Under the pieces are notes generated by a model. It worked only from the letters and a program-made list of their open reading frames with translations. It did not search any database and was not told where the DNA came from. Source: DATLFA01 sp039934635 (lineage in GTDB: Bacteria > Actinomycetota > Acidimicrobiia > Acidimicrobiales > WLNW01). Taken from it: a stretch of 33,253 nt of DNA. The stretch covers positions 1 to 33,253 of the forward strand of contig JBDTLT010000039.1 in the NCBI GenBank assembly GCA_039934635.1, read 5' to 3'. Shown in pieces: positions 16,278 through 24,086 of this stretch; position 1 is the stretch's first letter; each line of letters begins with the position of its first letter. The translations under genes were made by a program, and so were the position numbers.

Positions 16278-16891
16278 GATTCGTTCTGTTTGGTGGGATC
16301 GAGGTGATGCAGGCGTGCTTGCAGAATTCGCGTCGCGCGGTGGAGTCGGCTCTTGACGGTGCCTTCGCGGATCTCGAGGGCAGCCGCGGTCTCGCTGACC
16401 GACCACCCCAGAAGGTGGCGGCACACGACGACGGCACGATGGTCGATGTCGAGCGCCGCGATGCTGGCGTGCACCGCGGGGTCCGTGATCATGGGCGCCT
16501 CGTCGGGCAGGGCGATGTAGAGGCGCTGATGATTGCGGCGCCGGCGCAGCACCGACGTCGCCCAATTCAGCCCGACGCGGTACACCCAGCCTTCGGGGCG
16601 TTCGAGTTGCGACACCTTGGACCATCGTTCGTACGCGCGTGCCAACGCCTCGTCGGTCGCGTCGGCGGCGAGGTCGACGTCACCGAGCGCGAGAGCGAGC
16701 GCTCGGCCGATCGACGGCCGAGCCTGGCGATAGAACGATTCGAAGCCGCGCCGCGCCGTGTCGATCTCTGCGATCTCGAGGCCGTGCACGATGACCGACT
16801 CGGACGCGAAGTCGTCGCTCGGCCAGAGCACGATCTCGTCGAAGACATCGTCGTCGACGGGTGCAGGGCGCACGATCGGCCGTTCGGTCAT
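16274..16891 (-). CDS. ECF-type RNA polymerase sigma factor
   Basis: A 205-aa protein with the two ECF domains. Region 2 runs from about FESFYRQARPSIGRALAL to LERPEGWVYRVGLNWATSVLRRR (residues about 50-125); region 4 is the helix-turn-helix HRAVVVCRHLLGWSVSETAAALEIREGTVKSRLHRA (about 155-192). It resembles the SigE-like group of actinobacterial ECF factors. An acidic N-terminal extension of about 45 residues precedes region 2 and is longer than usual. Start choice is uncertain: ATG at 16891, with ATG at 16906 or GTG at 16918 as alternatives. It heads an operon with the propeller protein and probably the FtsX-like permease, which suggests cell-envelope signalling. Confidence 0.85.
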   Translation of the reverse strand: MTERPIVRPAPVDDDVFDEIVLWPSDDFASESVIVHGLEIAEIDTARRGFESFYRQARPSIGRALALALGDVDLAADATDEALARAYERWSKVSQLERPEGWVYRVGLNWATSVLRRRRNHQRLYIALPDEAPMITDPAVHASIAALDIDHRAVVVCRHLLGWSVSETAAALEIREGTVKSRLHRATRILQARLHHLDPTKQNES

Positions 16892-16945
16892 AGGTGGTCG
16901 CCGCATAGCCCTACACACGCCTCAGCCGGTCGGATGGTTCCCTTT

Positions 16946-18832
16946 TCATCGCGTTCCCTCTACTCGGGCGCGAACTGCCTGCACAGTGGGGTCGTCGGGG
17001 GCGATCCGCACCGCTCGCGCCAGTGCCGCTCCCGCCGCATCGACTCGCCCTTCGGCCAAATAGAGAAGGGCCAGATCTGCCGGCGGGATCGGCGAGCGCG
17101 GCGCGAGATCCTCGGCGATGAGCCAGGCCCTCTCGGCCGCGTCAGCGTCGCCCGTGACGCGTGCCGCCCGCCCCTCGAGCACCCGCAGATCCGCGTTCAC
17201 AGGGTCACGTGAGATGGCCGCGGCCACTGCCGCTCGTGCTTCGTCGGCGTGGTCAGGAACGAGCGTGGCCTCCGCCCGATCGACGAGCAGCGTGATGCGG
17301 CGGGCGACGACGATCGGATCGCGCGGCGAGATCGAGAGCGCGTTGTCGACCGCGTCGAGCGCAACGACGATGCCTCTTTCCGCAGTCCGCGCGGCTTCGG
17401 CCTTCAAGAGGTGGAGCCGCAACTCGTCGGGGCGAAGTGCGGCCGCGCTCGAGGCATGGTCGAACGCCTCTTGGAAGTCACCACGCGAGCTGGCAACCAC
17501 TGCTTCGCGCGCCCGGCGATCCGCGACCACGTCGGTGACACCCGACGCCAATGCGATGACGGCCGCTATTGCAGGCACTGCGGCAACAATTCGCGGCAGC
17601 GTGCAGTCGAATAGTTCGCTCGGTCGCGCAGTGTGCACCACCACGACACCGGCCAGCAGCCACACAATCGGCTCGATCTCGGCCAACGGGAACAACACGA
17701 GTTGGCCGACGAAATGCGCGACGAGTGCCGCTGCCGCGCCGACGAGCCAAATGCGTTCGTCGCCGAGCGCGCGCCACACGTGACGTCCGACCAAGATGAC
17801 GCAGGCAAACCACAATCCGAGCGCGCCGATGCCGCCGGTGAGCAACACATCGATGGGTGCCGAATGCGCGCGATCGGGCGTCGGGGTGCGTCCGTGTGCT
17901 CGCTCGTACGCCGTGTCGACGCCCTCCGCGAATGCGATGCGGTAGCCCTCGGGCCCGACGCCGAACCAGAGGTGATCGCCCGCCACATTGGTCGCGATCC
18001 GCCATTCGTCGAGACGGCCACGGCCACCGGGCGCGTCCGAATCGAACGCCGATCCCACCCGCGCCCCGACGGGGCTGAACGCGATGATTGCGGCGGCGAT
18101 CGCCATTGCGGTGCACCCAGCCACGATCAGCGTCCGCTTCGAATACCGCCCCTCGAGCGCATCACGCCGGCGCCCGCCCACGACGGCAGTCGCGACGGCG
18201 AGCCCCAGCCAAGCGGCCCGCGCGCCCGATCCGAGAACCCCGATGACGAGCAAGGGCGATGCGAAGCCCGCGAGTTGCCGTAGCCGGCGCGGCAATGAAC
18301 CGTCGAACGACACCGCCACCGCGACCGGCAAGAACACCGCGACCGCGGCGCCGAGATATGCCGGCGACCCGTACATGGCGCTGAGACGGTCGTCGACGGC
18401 GAACACCCGCGGCTCCCAGCCGACTGCTTCCGCGCTCGCCGAGAGGCCGACCACTGCGCCGGCCGCACCGATCCCCCACAACAACCCCACCGGTCGGACC
18501 AAATTGACACCGACGAGGAACGCCACGGCCAGAAGCAGCCAGGTGACGACGCCGAAGTGGCGTTCAGGGGTACCGAGCCACGCGTAGCGAGGGTCGAGGC
18601 CGCGCGTGGCCGCCAGCGCGAAGACGGCGACCAGGGCGAGCATCACGAGTTGCAGCCGCGGAATTGTCGTCAGCCGGCGGGCCCAGAGTGTGCTCGCCAA
18701 GAGCGCACACACTCCGGTTGACACCACGAGCCATCGGCCGGGACCGAACGGGTACCAACCCTGCGGGTCGACCGCGAGGACGGCGAGCAGGATCCAGGCC
18801 GCCGCGGCCACCGTGGTCCGCTCGGCGCCCAT
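16946..18832 (-). CDS. O-antigen ligase/polymerase-like protein with C-terminal TPR region
   Basis: A 628-aa membrane protein. About ten to twelve hydrophobic segments lie between residues 5 and 450. The Wzy/WaaL core signature is the region with RGRLDEWRIATNVAGDHLWFGVGPEGYRIAF, followed by a loop with RAHSAPIDVLLTGG, as in the O-antigen ligase family (PF04932), where H and R residues of this loop matter. The last ~170 residues are soluble, helical and TPR-like (FQEAFDHASSAAALRPDELRLHLLKAE; YLAEGRVDAAGAALARAVRIAPDD). It probably polymerises or attaches a surface polysaccharide. The ATG at 18832 lies 9 nt after TAGCGT. No other polysaccharide cluster genes follow in the window. Confidence 0.85.
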   Translation of the reverse strand: MGAERTTVAAAAWILLAVLAVDPQGWYPFGPGRWLVVSTGVCALLASTLWARRLTTIPRLQLVMLALVAVFALAATRGLDPRYAWLGTPERHFGVVTWLLLAVAFLVGVNLVRPVGLLWGIGAAGAVVGLSASAEAVGWEPRVFAVDDRLSAMYGSPAYLGAAVAVFLPVAVAVSFDGSLPRRLRQLAGFASPLLVIGVLGSGARAAWLGLAVATAVVGGRRRDALEGRYSKRTLIVAGCTAMAIAAAIIAFSPVGARVGSAFDSDAPGGRGRLDEWRIATNVAGDHLWFGVGPEGYRIAFAEGVDTAYERAHGRTPTPDRAHSAPIDVLLTGGIGALGLWFACVILVGRHVWRALGDERIWLVGAAAALVAHFVGQLVLFPLAEIEPIVWLLAGVVVVHTARPSELFDCTLPRIVAAVPAIAAVIALASGVTDVVADRRAREAVVASSRGDFQEAFDHASSAAALRPDELRLHLLKAEAARTAERGIVVALDAVDNALSISPRDPIVVARRITLLVDRAEATLVPDHADEARAAVAAAISRDPVNADLRVLEGRAARVTGDADAAERAWLIAEDLAPRSPIPPADLALLYLAEGRVDAAGAALARAVRIAPDDPTVQAVRARVEGTR

Positions 18833-18841
18833 GGGGGCGCC

Positions 18842-18847
18842 ACGCTA
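18842..18847 (-). promoter_or_regulatory. -10 element of the O-antigen-ligase-like gene
   Basis: TAGCGT (18847 to 18842, -) is 9 nt before the ATG at 18832. No good -35 is visible. The surrounding gap 18833-18992 holds only this and a short hairpin. Confidence 0.3.
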
Positions 18848-18974
18848 GTGGTTCGAGCCGGACACCCAGAGGCGGGCGTATCAGTGTGCGGCGCCGTCCC
18901 CGTCGACGAACAGACCCGTCGTGCCCGTGATCGTCAGCAAACGGACCAACGCCCTGTTTCTTCTACGGAGGGTC

Positions 18975-18986
18975 GCCCGTTCGGGC
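18975..18986 (-). terminator. Short hairpin after the glycosyltransferase-like gene
   Basis: GCCCG-AA-CGGGC (minus strand) begins 6 bp past the stop codon at 18993. A T-run does not follow on the minus strand, so this is at best a weak terminator. Confidence 0.3.
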
Positions 18987-18992
18987 ATTTGA

Positions 18993-19481
18993 TCAGTGTC
19001 CGCCATTGGAGCGCCGGCTGCCCTGCACGATCTTGTAGCCGTTCGCCACCAACTCGAGCTGGGCGACGAAGTCTTCGCACCCTTCGCTGTCTTGATCTTC
19101 GAGGAAGCCACCCACTGCTTGCAGCACATCACGCCGGTAGGCAACATCGCCAACGCGACTCGCTTCGGGGTCGGAGTTGGCTGCGACGCTGGCCGCCGCG
19201 CAGTTCGCCTCGGCATCGTCGAGATCGCGCTCGAGGTCGCTGAGCCAGTCCGTGTCCGGGTCGGAGCCGTCGCTCAGGAAGACGACCCACTCACGCTCCG
19301 CGAGTTCGACCGCTTGATTGCGAGCGATCGCGCAATAACTGCGCAACGCCACTCCGTTGATGAGGTCGTAGAGGTGGGGACGCACGATGGAAAACCGGTG
19401 TCCGATCGACGACAGGTAGCTCAACAGGTCAGGATCGACGTCGTAGCGCTCTTGAACGATGATCACTTCGTACTCGCTCAC
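18993..19481 (-). CDS. Compact GT2-like glycosyltransferase fold protein
   Basis: A 162-aa protein with the outline of a family 2 glycosyltransferase in miniature. A beta-strand start (YEVIIVQERYD) is followed by ARNQAVELAEREWVVFLSDGSDPDTDWLSDLE, which matches the GT-A block ending in the DXD-like site and WL. Then come VAYRRDVLQAVGGF and CEDFVAQLELVANGYKIVQGS, which match the acceptor-side helix and the ED motif. Normal GT2 domains need about 220-250 aa, so this is short, but the frame is intact at both ends. It lacks a signal peptide and TM. The GTG at 19481 is chosen because GGAGG lies 6 nt upstream. A sigma-B-type promoter precedes it, leaving a leader of about 40 nt. Activity is uncertain. 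Confidence 0.7.
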   Translation of the reverse strand: MSEYEVIIVQERYDVDPDLLSYLSSIGHRFSIVRPHLYDLINGVALRSYCAIARNQAVELAEREWVVFLSDGSDPDTDWLSDLERDLDDAEANCAAASVAANSDPEASRVGDVAYRRDVLQAVGGFLEDQDSEGCEDFVAQLELVANGYKIVQGSRRSNGGH

Positions 19482-19527
19482 CACAGTCCTCCGACTCGCA
19501 CCAAGGCGCAAACATCGCTGGCCGCCT

Positions 19528-19553
19528 GTTCCCCGGATGGTTGGGTTCGAAAC
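19528..19553 (-). promoter_or_regulatory. Sigma-B-type promoter of the glycosyltransferase-like gene
   Basis: On the minus strand GTTT (19553-19550), 16 bp, then GGGAAC (19533-19528). Matches GTTT-N15/16-GGGTAT except two bases in the -10. Start of transcription would be near 19521, giving a leader with a good GGAGG. Confidence 0.65.
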
Positions 19554-19566
19554 GGAATCGGCCACG

Positions 19567-19592
19567 GTTTTGTGGTCACCCGTCTGGGGTAT
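19567..19592 (+). promoter_or_regulatory. Sigma-B-type promoter of the AI-2E transporter gene
   Basis: GTTT (19567-19570), 16 bp, GGGTAT (19587-19592), a full match to the sigma-B/sigma-F consensus. The GTG start at 19602 is 9 nt beyond the -10, so the message is probably leaderless. Confidence 0.8.
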
Positions 19593-19601
19593 GCGGGGCG
19601 T

Positions 19602-21815
19602 GTGAACGACCAAGAACCTCGGCGGCCGGTGTACGACGTTGTCCTTTCGCTCGACGGGCTGGCCCGCGGCGCCCTGGTCGCCCTCGTGATGGTGTTCACG
19701 CTCAACTCGATCCAACAGGCTCAGGCAGTGCTGGGGCTGATCGCGGTCGCGTTGGTCTGCGCCGTCTCGCTCGAGCCACTCGTCGAGAAGCTCTCGCGAA
19801 AGATCGGTTTCGCGGCAGCGCTCGTCACGGTGCACATCGGTGGTCTCCTCGCGTTCGGCAGCTTCGCCGGCGTGGTCGCATGGGATCTCGACAATCAAGC
19901 CTCGGCTGTCGAAGCCTCACTCCATACCGCCATCGACGACCTCGAACCGGGCAGCTGGCCCGCCGCGCTCGCCAGCGATCTCGATGCCCACCGCCGGGTC
20001 GCTTCATTCTTCGGAAGCATCGCCGCGCGCAGTGTCGCCGGAGACGATGCCGCGAGCGCGGTGCTGCATCGGCTCGGTCAGGCGATATTGGTGACCGTCC
20101 TGTCCGCCTTCCTGGTCGCCGGGCGCAGACAGATCCTCGATGCATTGACGTCGATCACTGCGTCGAAGGCGCGTCGCCGCACGATTCGAACGGTGGTGAG
20201 CACGAGCGCGCTGACCGCCAGCACGTACCTGCGGCGAACGATCGTCGTCAGCGCGGCGCATGGCGCTGCCGTTGCCGGGGTCACCGCGGCATTCGGCCTG
20301 CGCACCGGTGTCTCCCTCGCCTGCGCGGCCGGATTGCTCTCGACGGTGCCGATGCTCGGTCCTGCCGCGGCATGGGCGCCGACATTTGTCCTCGCAACGA
20401 CGCACTACGGGCGCCCCGCGTACGAAATCGCCGCCATCGCCGCGCTTGCGACGGTGATCGACTGGATTGCGCGAGTGCGCTACGTCGAACGGTCCGCGCG
20501 AGTGGGGCCGCTGCTGTTGGCACTCGGGCTCGCGGGCGGCGTGGCTGCGGGAGGAGTAGCGGGCGCCGCCCTGGGCCTGTTCGTTGCGGCGTGCGTTGCG
20601 GGTTTCACCGGCTCACCTTCAGCGGTGGCAGCAGCCGCCGAGCGATTCGTCGAAGAGCGCGGCATCGACGAGATCAGCGAACCAGTGGTGGCCGGCGTGC
20701 CGTCGACCGACCCGACCAGGCCCGGGCGCTTGTCGGTGCGAATCTCGTGGCGCTCCGCAATCGCCGTTGCCACACTCGTCGTCATCGCCGCGGCAACGCA
20801 ACTCTTGTTGTCTCGGATGGGCTCGATCATCATCTGGGTCGTCATCGGCCTGATCGTTGCGCTCGGCGTCGACCGTCCCATCTCGTTTGCGCAACGCCGC
20901 ACCCACCTTCCGCGCATCGTGGTGCTGATGACGGGCATCGCGCTCGTACTGATCGCCAGCACGGTGTTGTTCCGAACCACTGCGCCACAGGCGTCGCGCA
21001 GTTCGAGTTCGCTCGTCGAAGACGCCCCCGACGTCGTGGCTTCATTGCAGAACTTGCCGCTCATCGGCCAAGTCCTCGAAAACGCGCACGCGGCGACCCG
21101 AGTGGAGGAGGCGATCAAGGATCTACCACAGCGCGTCGCCGATTCGCGCGTGATCGAGCGAGCCGCCTCTGTCGCCGGCGACGGAGTTGTCGGGCTGTTC
21201 TGGACGGTCGTCATCTTGCTCTCCGCCCTCGTCGACGGACCACGAGTCGTCGATGTGATCGCAGCCAAGATTCCGGTGAGGCGCCGCCGTCAGTACATAC
21301 GACTCGCGCGCGCCGGACAGAACGCGATCGCGCGCTACGCCGCGGGGTCGGCGCTCGTCGCTACTCTCAACGGTCTCATGGTTTTGACCGGCGCATTGTT
21401 ACTCGGTGTGCCGCTGGCACCGGTGCTCGCGCTGTGGGCATTGGCATGGAACTTCGTGCCCCAGATCGGTGGGTTCATGGGAGGCGCGCCCTTCGTGCTG
21501 CTCGCGTTCGGCGAAGGAGCGGCAAAAGGAGTCATCGCCTTTGTGGTGTTCATCGTCTACCAGAACATCGAGAACCACGTGATCCAGCCGACGGTCATCG
21601 GCCGCTCCATCGATCTGCCGCCATGGCTTGCGCTCGTCTCCGCACTCGTGGGCGCAGCCGTCGGTGGTTTGGTCGGCGCGGTGCTCGCAGTGCCCTTCGT
21701 CGGTGTAGTCAAGGTCATGCTGGCCGAGTGGCGACGCGAGGATTTTCCGGCGGTGGTGAGCGATCAGCGCGCTCGTCGGTCGCGACTCGGTCGACGCGCT
21801 GCCCTTCCTACGTGA
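19602..21815 (+). CDS. Double-length AI-2E/PerM family transporter
   Basis: A 737-aa membrane protein, twice the usual ~350 aa of the AI-2E exporter/PerM family. The C-terminal half is canonical: NFVPQIGGFMGGAPF, then YQNIENHVIQPTVIGRSIDLPPWL. The N-terminal half repeats the layout in degenerate form: FLVAGRRQILDALTSI and STVPMLGPAAAWAPTF align with ALVDGPRVVDVIAAKI and NFVPQIGGFMGGAPF, with the same spacing. The YQxIEN motif is missing from the first half (VIDWIARVRYVE in its place). Each half has about seven hydrophobic segments with a soluble loop after the first pair. The family exports small molecules or cations (some are Na+/H+ antiporters); the AI-2 name does not prove a quorum-sensing role. 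GTG at 19602 is set by the promoter; the longer upstream frame is an artefact of antisense coding. Confidence 0.85.
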   Translation: MNDQEPRRPVYDVVLSLDGLARGALVALVMVFTLNSIQQAQAVLGLIAVALVCAVSLEPLVEKLSRKIGFAAALVTVHIGGLLAFGSFAGVVAWDLDNQASAVEASLHTAIDDLEPGSWPAALASDLDAHRRVASFFGSIAARSVAGDDAASAVLHRLGQAILVTVLSAFLVAGRRQILDALTSITASKARRRTIRTVVSTSALTASTYLRRTIVVSAAHGAAVAGVTAAFGLRTGVSLACAAGLLSTVPMLGPAAAWAPTFVLATTHYGRPAYEIAAIAALATVIDWIARVRYVERSARVGPLLLALGLAGGVAAGGVAGAALGLFVAACVAGFTGSPSAVAAAAERFVEERGIDEISEPVVAGVPSTDPTRPGRLSVRISWRSAIAVATLVVIAAATQLLLSRMGSIIIWVVIGLIVALGVDRPISFAQRRTHLPRIVVLMTGIALVLIASTVLFRTTAPQASRSSSSLVEDAPDVVASLQNLPLIGQVLENAHAATRVEEAIKDLPQRVADSRVIERAASVAGDGVVGLFWTVVILLSALVDGPRVVDVIAAKIPVRRRRQYIRLARAGQNAIARYAAGSALVATLNGLMVLTGALLLGVPLAPVLALWALAWNFVPQIGGFMGGAPFVLLAFGEGAAKGVIAFVVFIVYQNIENHVIQPTVIGRSIDLPPWLALVSALVGAAVGGLVGAVLAVPFVGVVKVMLAEWRREDFPAVVSDQRARRSRLGRRAALPT

Positions 21816-21818
21816 TCT

Positions 21819-21843
21819 TCGTTTCGCCCCGAAATAAAGGGGT
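21819..21843 (+). promoter_or_regulatory. Sigma-B-type promoter of the catalase gene
   Basis: GTTT (21819-21822), 15 bp, GGGTAG (21838-21843). The ATG at 21879 is 35 nt downstream. It lies immediately after the stop of the AI-2E gene, so catalase has its own promoter. Confidence 0.75.
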
Positions 21844-21878
21844 AGTACGAGCGCTCACCGTTCTGCGAAGGGCAGGCA

Positions 21879-24011
21879 ATGGCCACCAACGACAAGCCGG
21901 CAGCAAACGACCACGCCGCGACGGGCACCCCCGAAGGAACCCGCGCGCCTGCTGCCAACCGCAACGGTTCGTCGACCGGCGTAGATGCCCGAGATAGCGC
22001 CTTGGCGCCCACTTGGGCACAGTCGGGCGACACGCTCACGACAGTCACGGGTGCACCGGTCGAGACCAGTGACAACTCGATGCGCGTCGGTGCGCGCGGT
22101 CCTGCACTGCTGCAGGACTTCCATATGCGCGAGAAGATCATGCACTTCGACCATGAGCGCATCCCGGAGCGGGTCGTGCATGCGCGCGGCACCGGAGCGC
22201 ATGGGCATTTCCGAGTGACCGACCCTCTCGACGACGTGACTCGGGCGCGCGTGCTCTGCGACACGAGCCTCAGCACACCCGTGTTCGTTCGCTTCTCGAC
22301 CGTCGCCGGCTCGCGCGGCTCGTCGGACACCGCGCGCGATGTTCGCGGTTTCGCGGTGAAGTTCTATACCGACGAGGGCAACTGGGATCTCGTCGGCAAC
22401 AACATTCCGGTGTTCTTCATCCAAGACGGCGTGAAATTCCCGGACATCATCCACGCCGCGAAGCCCGAGCCTGACCGTGAGATTCCCCAAGCCGCGACGG
22501 CGCACGACACGTTCTGGGACTTCGTATCGCTCACACCGGAGTCGACGCACATGTTGATGTGGGCGATGTCCGATCGCGCCATTCCCCGGTCGCTGCGCAC
22601 CATGGAGGGCTTCGGCGTACACACATTCCGGCTCTATGACGCGCAAGGCAAGACGACCCTCGTGAAATTCCACTGGAAGCCCGTTGCCGGCGTGCATTCG
22701 CTCGTTTGGGAAGAATCGCAAAAGCTGGGTGGCATCGACCCCGACTTCCATCGTCGTGACCTCTGGGATGCCATCGAAAGTGGCGCATTTCCGCAATGGG
22801 ATCTCGGGGTGCAACTCTTGCCGGACACCGAGGACCAAATGTTCGAGGGCATCGATCTACTCGACCCGACGAAGCTCGTACCCGAAGAGCTGGCTCCGGT
22901 ACGGATCGTCGGACGGCTCACACTCGACCGCAATCCGACGAACTTCTTTGCCGAGACCGAACAGGTTGCGTTCTGCACCGCGCACGTTGTGCCGGGAATC
23001 GACTTCACCGACGACCCGCTGCTGCAAGCTCGCAACTTCTCATACCTCGACACGCAGCTCACTCGCCTCGGCGGACCGAACTTCAACCAGATCCCGATCA
23101 ACCGCCCTCACGCGCCGACGAACACGAACCAGCGCGACGGGTTCGGGCAACAAGCAATCCACGAAGGCGTGGCGCCCTATACGCCCAACTCGCTCGGCGG
23201 CGGCTGCCCATTCCATGCGGGGTCCGACGGTTTGCGGGCGCTGCCTCGGGCGGTGAGCGGAGAGATCACCCGCGAACGTCCGCAGTCGTTCGACGATCAC
23301 TACAGCCAGGCGGCGATGTTCTGGAACAGCATGTCGGCGACCGAGCGAGACCACATCGTCGGCGCGTTCTCTTTCGAGCTCGGCAAGTGCCTCAAAGAGG
23401 AGGTGCGAGCCCGAATGCTCGCGAACCTCGCGAATGTCGACCGCGAACTGTGCGAGCGCGTCGCCACCAATCTCGGCATGCCGATACCGGCGGGCGATCC
23501 GGCGACTGATGCGGGCGCGTCGCCTGCATTGTCGCAATTGCCGTCGGCACCCGGACCCATCACCGGTCGTACGGTCGGCGTTCTTGTCGCCGACGGAGTC
23601 GACGCAGTAGGCGTCACCGCGCTGCGTAGTGCCTTGGAGCAGGCGGGCGCGTCGCTCTACGTGATCGCGCCGCGCGGCGGCACCGTTGCGGGAACGAAGG
23701 GATCGCTCGCGGTCGACCGCACGGGGTTGACCACACAGTCCGTGGAGTACGACGCGTTGGTGGTCGCGGGTGGGTCGTCGGCTCGAGTCGTCGGCGCAGA
23801 CCCGTACGCCGCGTTGAACCTGGGCGAGGCGTTCCGCCATCACAAGACACTCGCGGCGTGGGGTGAAGGGGGCGACGTGCTTGCCGCATGCGGCTGTGCC
23901 GGCTCAGGCGTAGTAACCGGCGAAACCGCCGATGGTGAATTCACCTCCGCGCTCGTCGACGCGATCGGCCGGCATCGCCACTGGGATCGTGCGGCAGTGG
24001 CAGTGCCATAG
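21879..24011 (+). CDS. katE: Large-subunit (clade 2) monofunctional catalase with DJ-1/PfpI domain
   Basis: A 710-aa haem catalase of the HPII/KatE type, which converts hydrogen peroxide to water and oxygen. The catalytic His is H101 in ERVVHARGTGAHGHF, the distal Asn lies in DLVGNNIPVFF (174/175), and the proximal haem ligand is Y389 in ARNFSYLDTQLTRLGG. The polar, disordered N-terminus (about 75 residues) and the C-terminal flavodoxin-like DJ-1/PfpI domain (about 562-710, GRTVGVLVADGVDAV onward) distinguish it from small-subunit catalases. The family forms tetramers in the cytoplasm. It has a sigma-B-type promoter; KatE of enteric bacteria is likewise controlled by the stationary-phase sigma factor. 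Ku follows 75 bp downstream with a separate promoter. Confidence 0.97.
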   Translation: MATNDKPAANDHAATGTPEGTRAPAANRNGSSTGVDARDSALAPTWAQSGDTLTTVTGAPVETSDNSMRVGARGPALLQDFHMREKIMHFDHERIPERVVHARGTGAHGHFRVTDPLDDVTRARVLCDTSLSTPVFVRFSTVAGSRGSSDTARDVRGFAVKFYTDEGNWDLVGNNIPVFFIQDGVKFPDIIHAAKPEPDREIPQAATAHDTFWDFVSLTPESTHMLMWAMSDRAIPRSLRTMEGFGVHTFRLYDAQGKTTLVKFHWKPVAGVHSLVWEESQKLGGIDPDFHRRDLWDAIESGAFPQWDLGVQLLPDTEDQMFEGIDLLDPTKLVPEELAPVRIVGRLTLDRNPTNFFAETEQVAFCTAHVVPGIDFTDDPLLQARNFSYLDTQLTRLGGPNFNQIPINRPHAPTNTNQRDGFGQQAIHEGVAPYTPNSLGGGCPFHAGSDGLRALPRAVSGEITRERPQSFDDHYSQAAMFWNSMSATERDHIVGAFSFELGKCLKEEVRARMLANLANVDRELCERVATNLGMPIPAGDPATDAGASPALSQLPSAPGPITGRTVGVLVADGVDAVGVTALRSALEQAGASLYVIAPRGGTVAGTKGSLAVDRTGLTTQSVEYDALVVAGGSSARVVGADPYAALNLGEAFRHHKTLAAWGEGGDVLAACGCAGSGVVTGETADGEFTSALVDAIGRHRHWDRAAVAVP

Positions 24012-24053
24012 AGGTCAGGGGCGTGCGCGGCAGCGCAATTCACGAACCGAGGA

Positions 24054-24077
24054 GTAACTCGCGGGCGACGGGGGTAA
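24054..24077 (+). promoter_or_regulatory. Weak sigma-B-type promoter of the ku gene
   Basis: GTAA (24054-24057), 14 bp, GGGTAA (24072-24077). The -10 matches 5 of 6 but the -35 only 2 of 4. The ATG at 24087 is 9 nt beyond the -10, the same distance as in the leaderless genes at 19602, 27175 and 29928. Confidence 0.4.
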
Positions 24078-24086
24078 CCCGGTCGC

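Noticed and set aside
18910..18950. GTTT followed by GGG on the minus strand before the O-antigen-ligase gene
   Set aside because: The GGG triplets are at 12 and 22 bp and are not followed by TA/AA; a TAGCGT -10 fits this gene better.
18996..19601. Upstream in-frame extension of the AI-2E transporter (would add 202 residues)
   Set aside because: It is antisense to the glycosyltransferase-like gene, and a full-consensus promoter lies inside it just before the GTG at 19602.
19602..21815. Reading the AI-2E family name as evidence for quorum sensing
   Set aside because: Most family members are not AI-2 transporters, and no luxS or receptor gene is present.
19541..21997. 818-codon open frame overlapping the AI-2E gene on the same strand
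   Set aside because: Out of frame and arginine-rich throughout, a typical high-GC shadow; the other frame encodes a clear membrane transporter.
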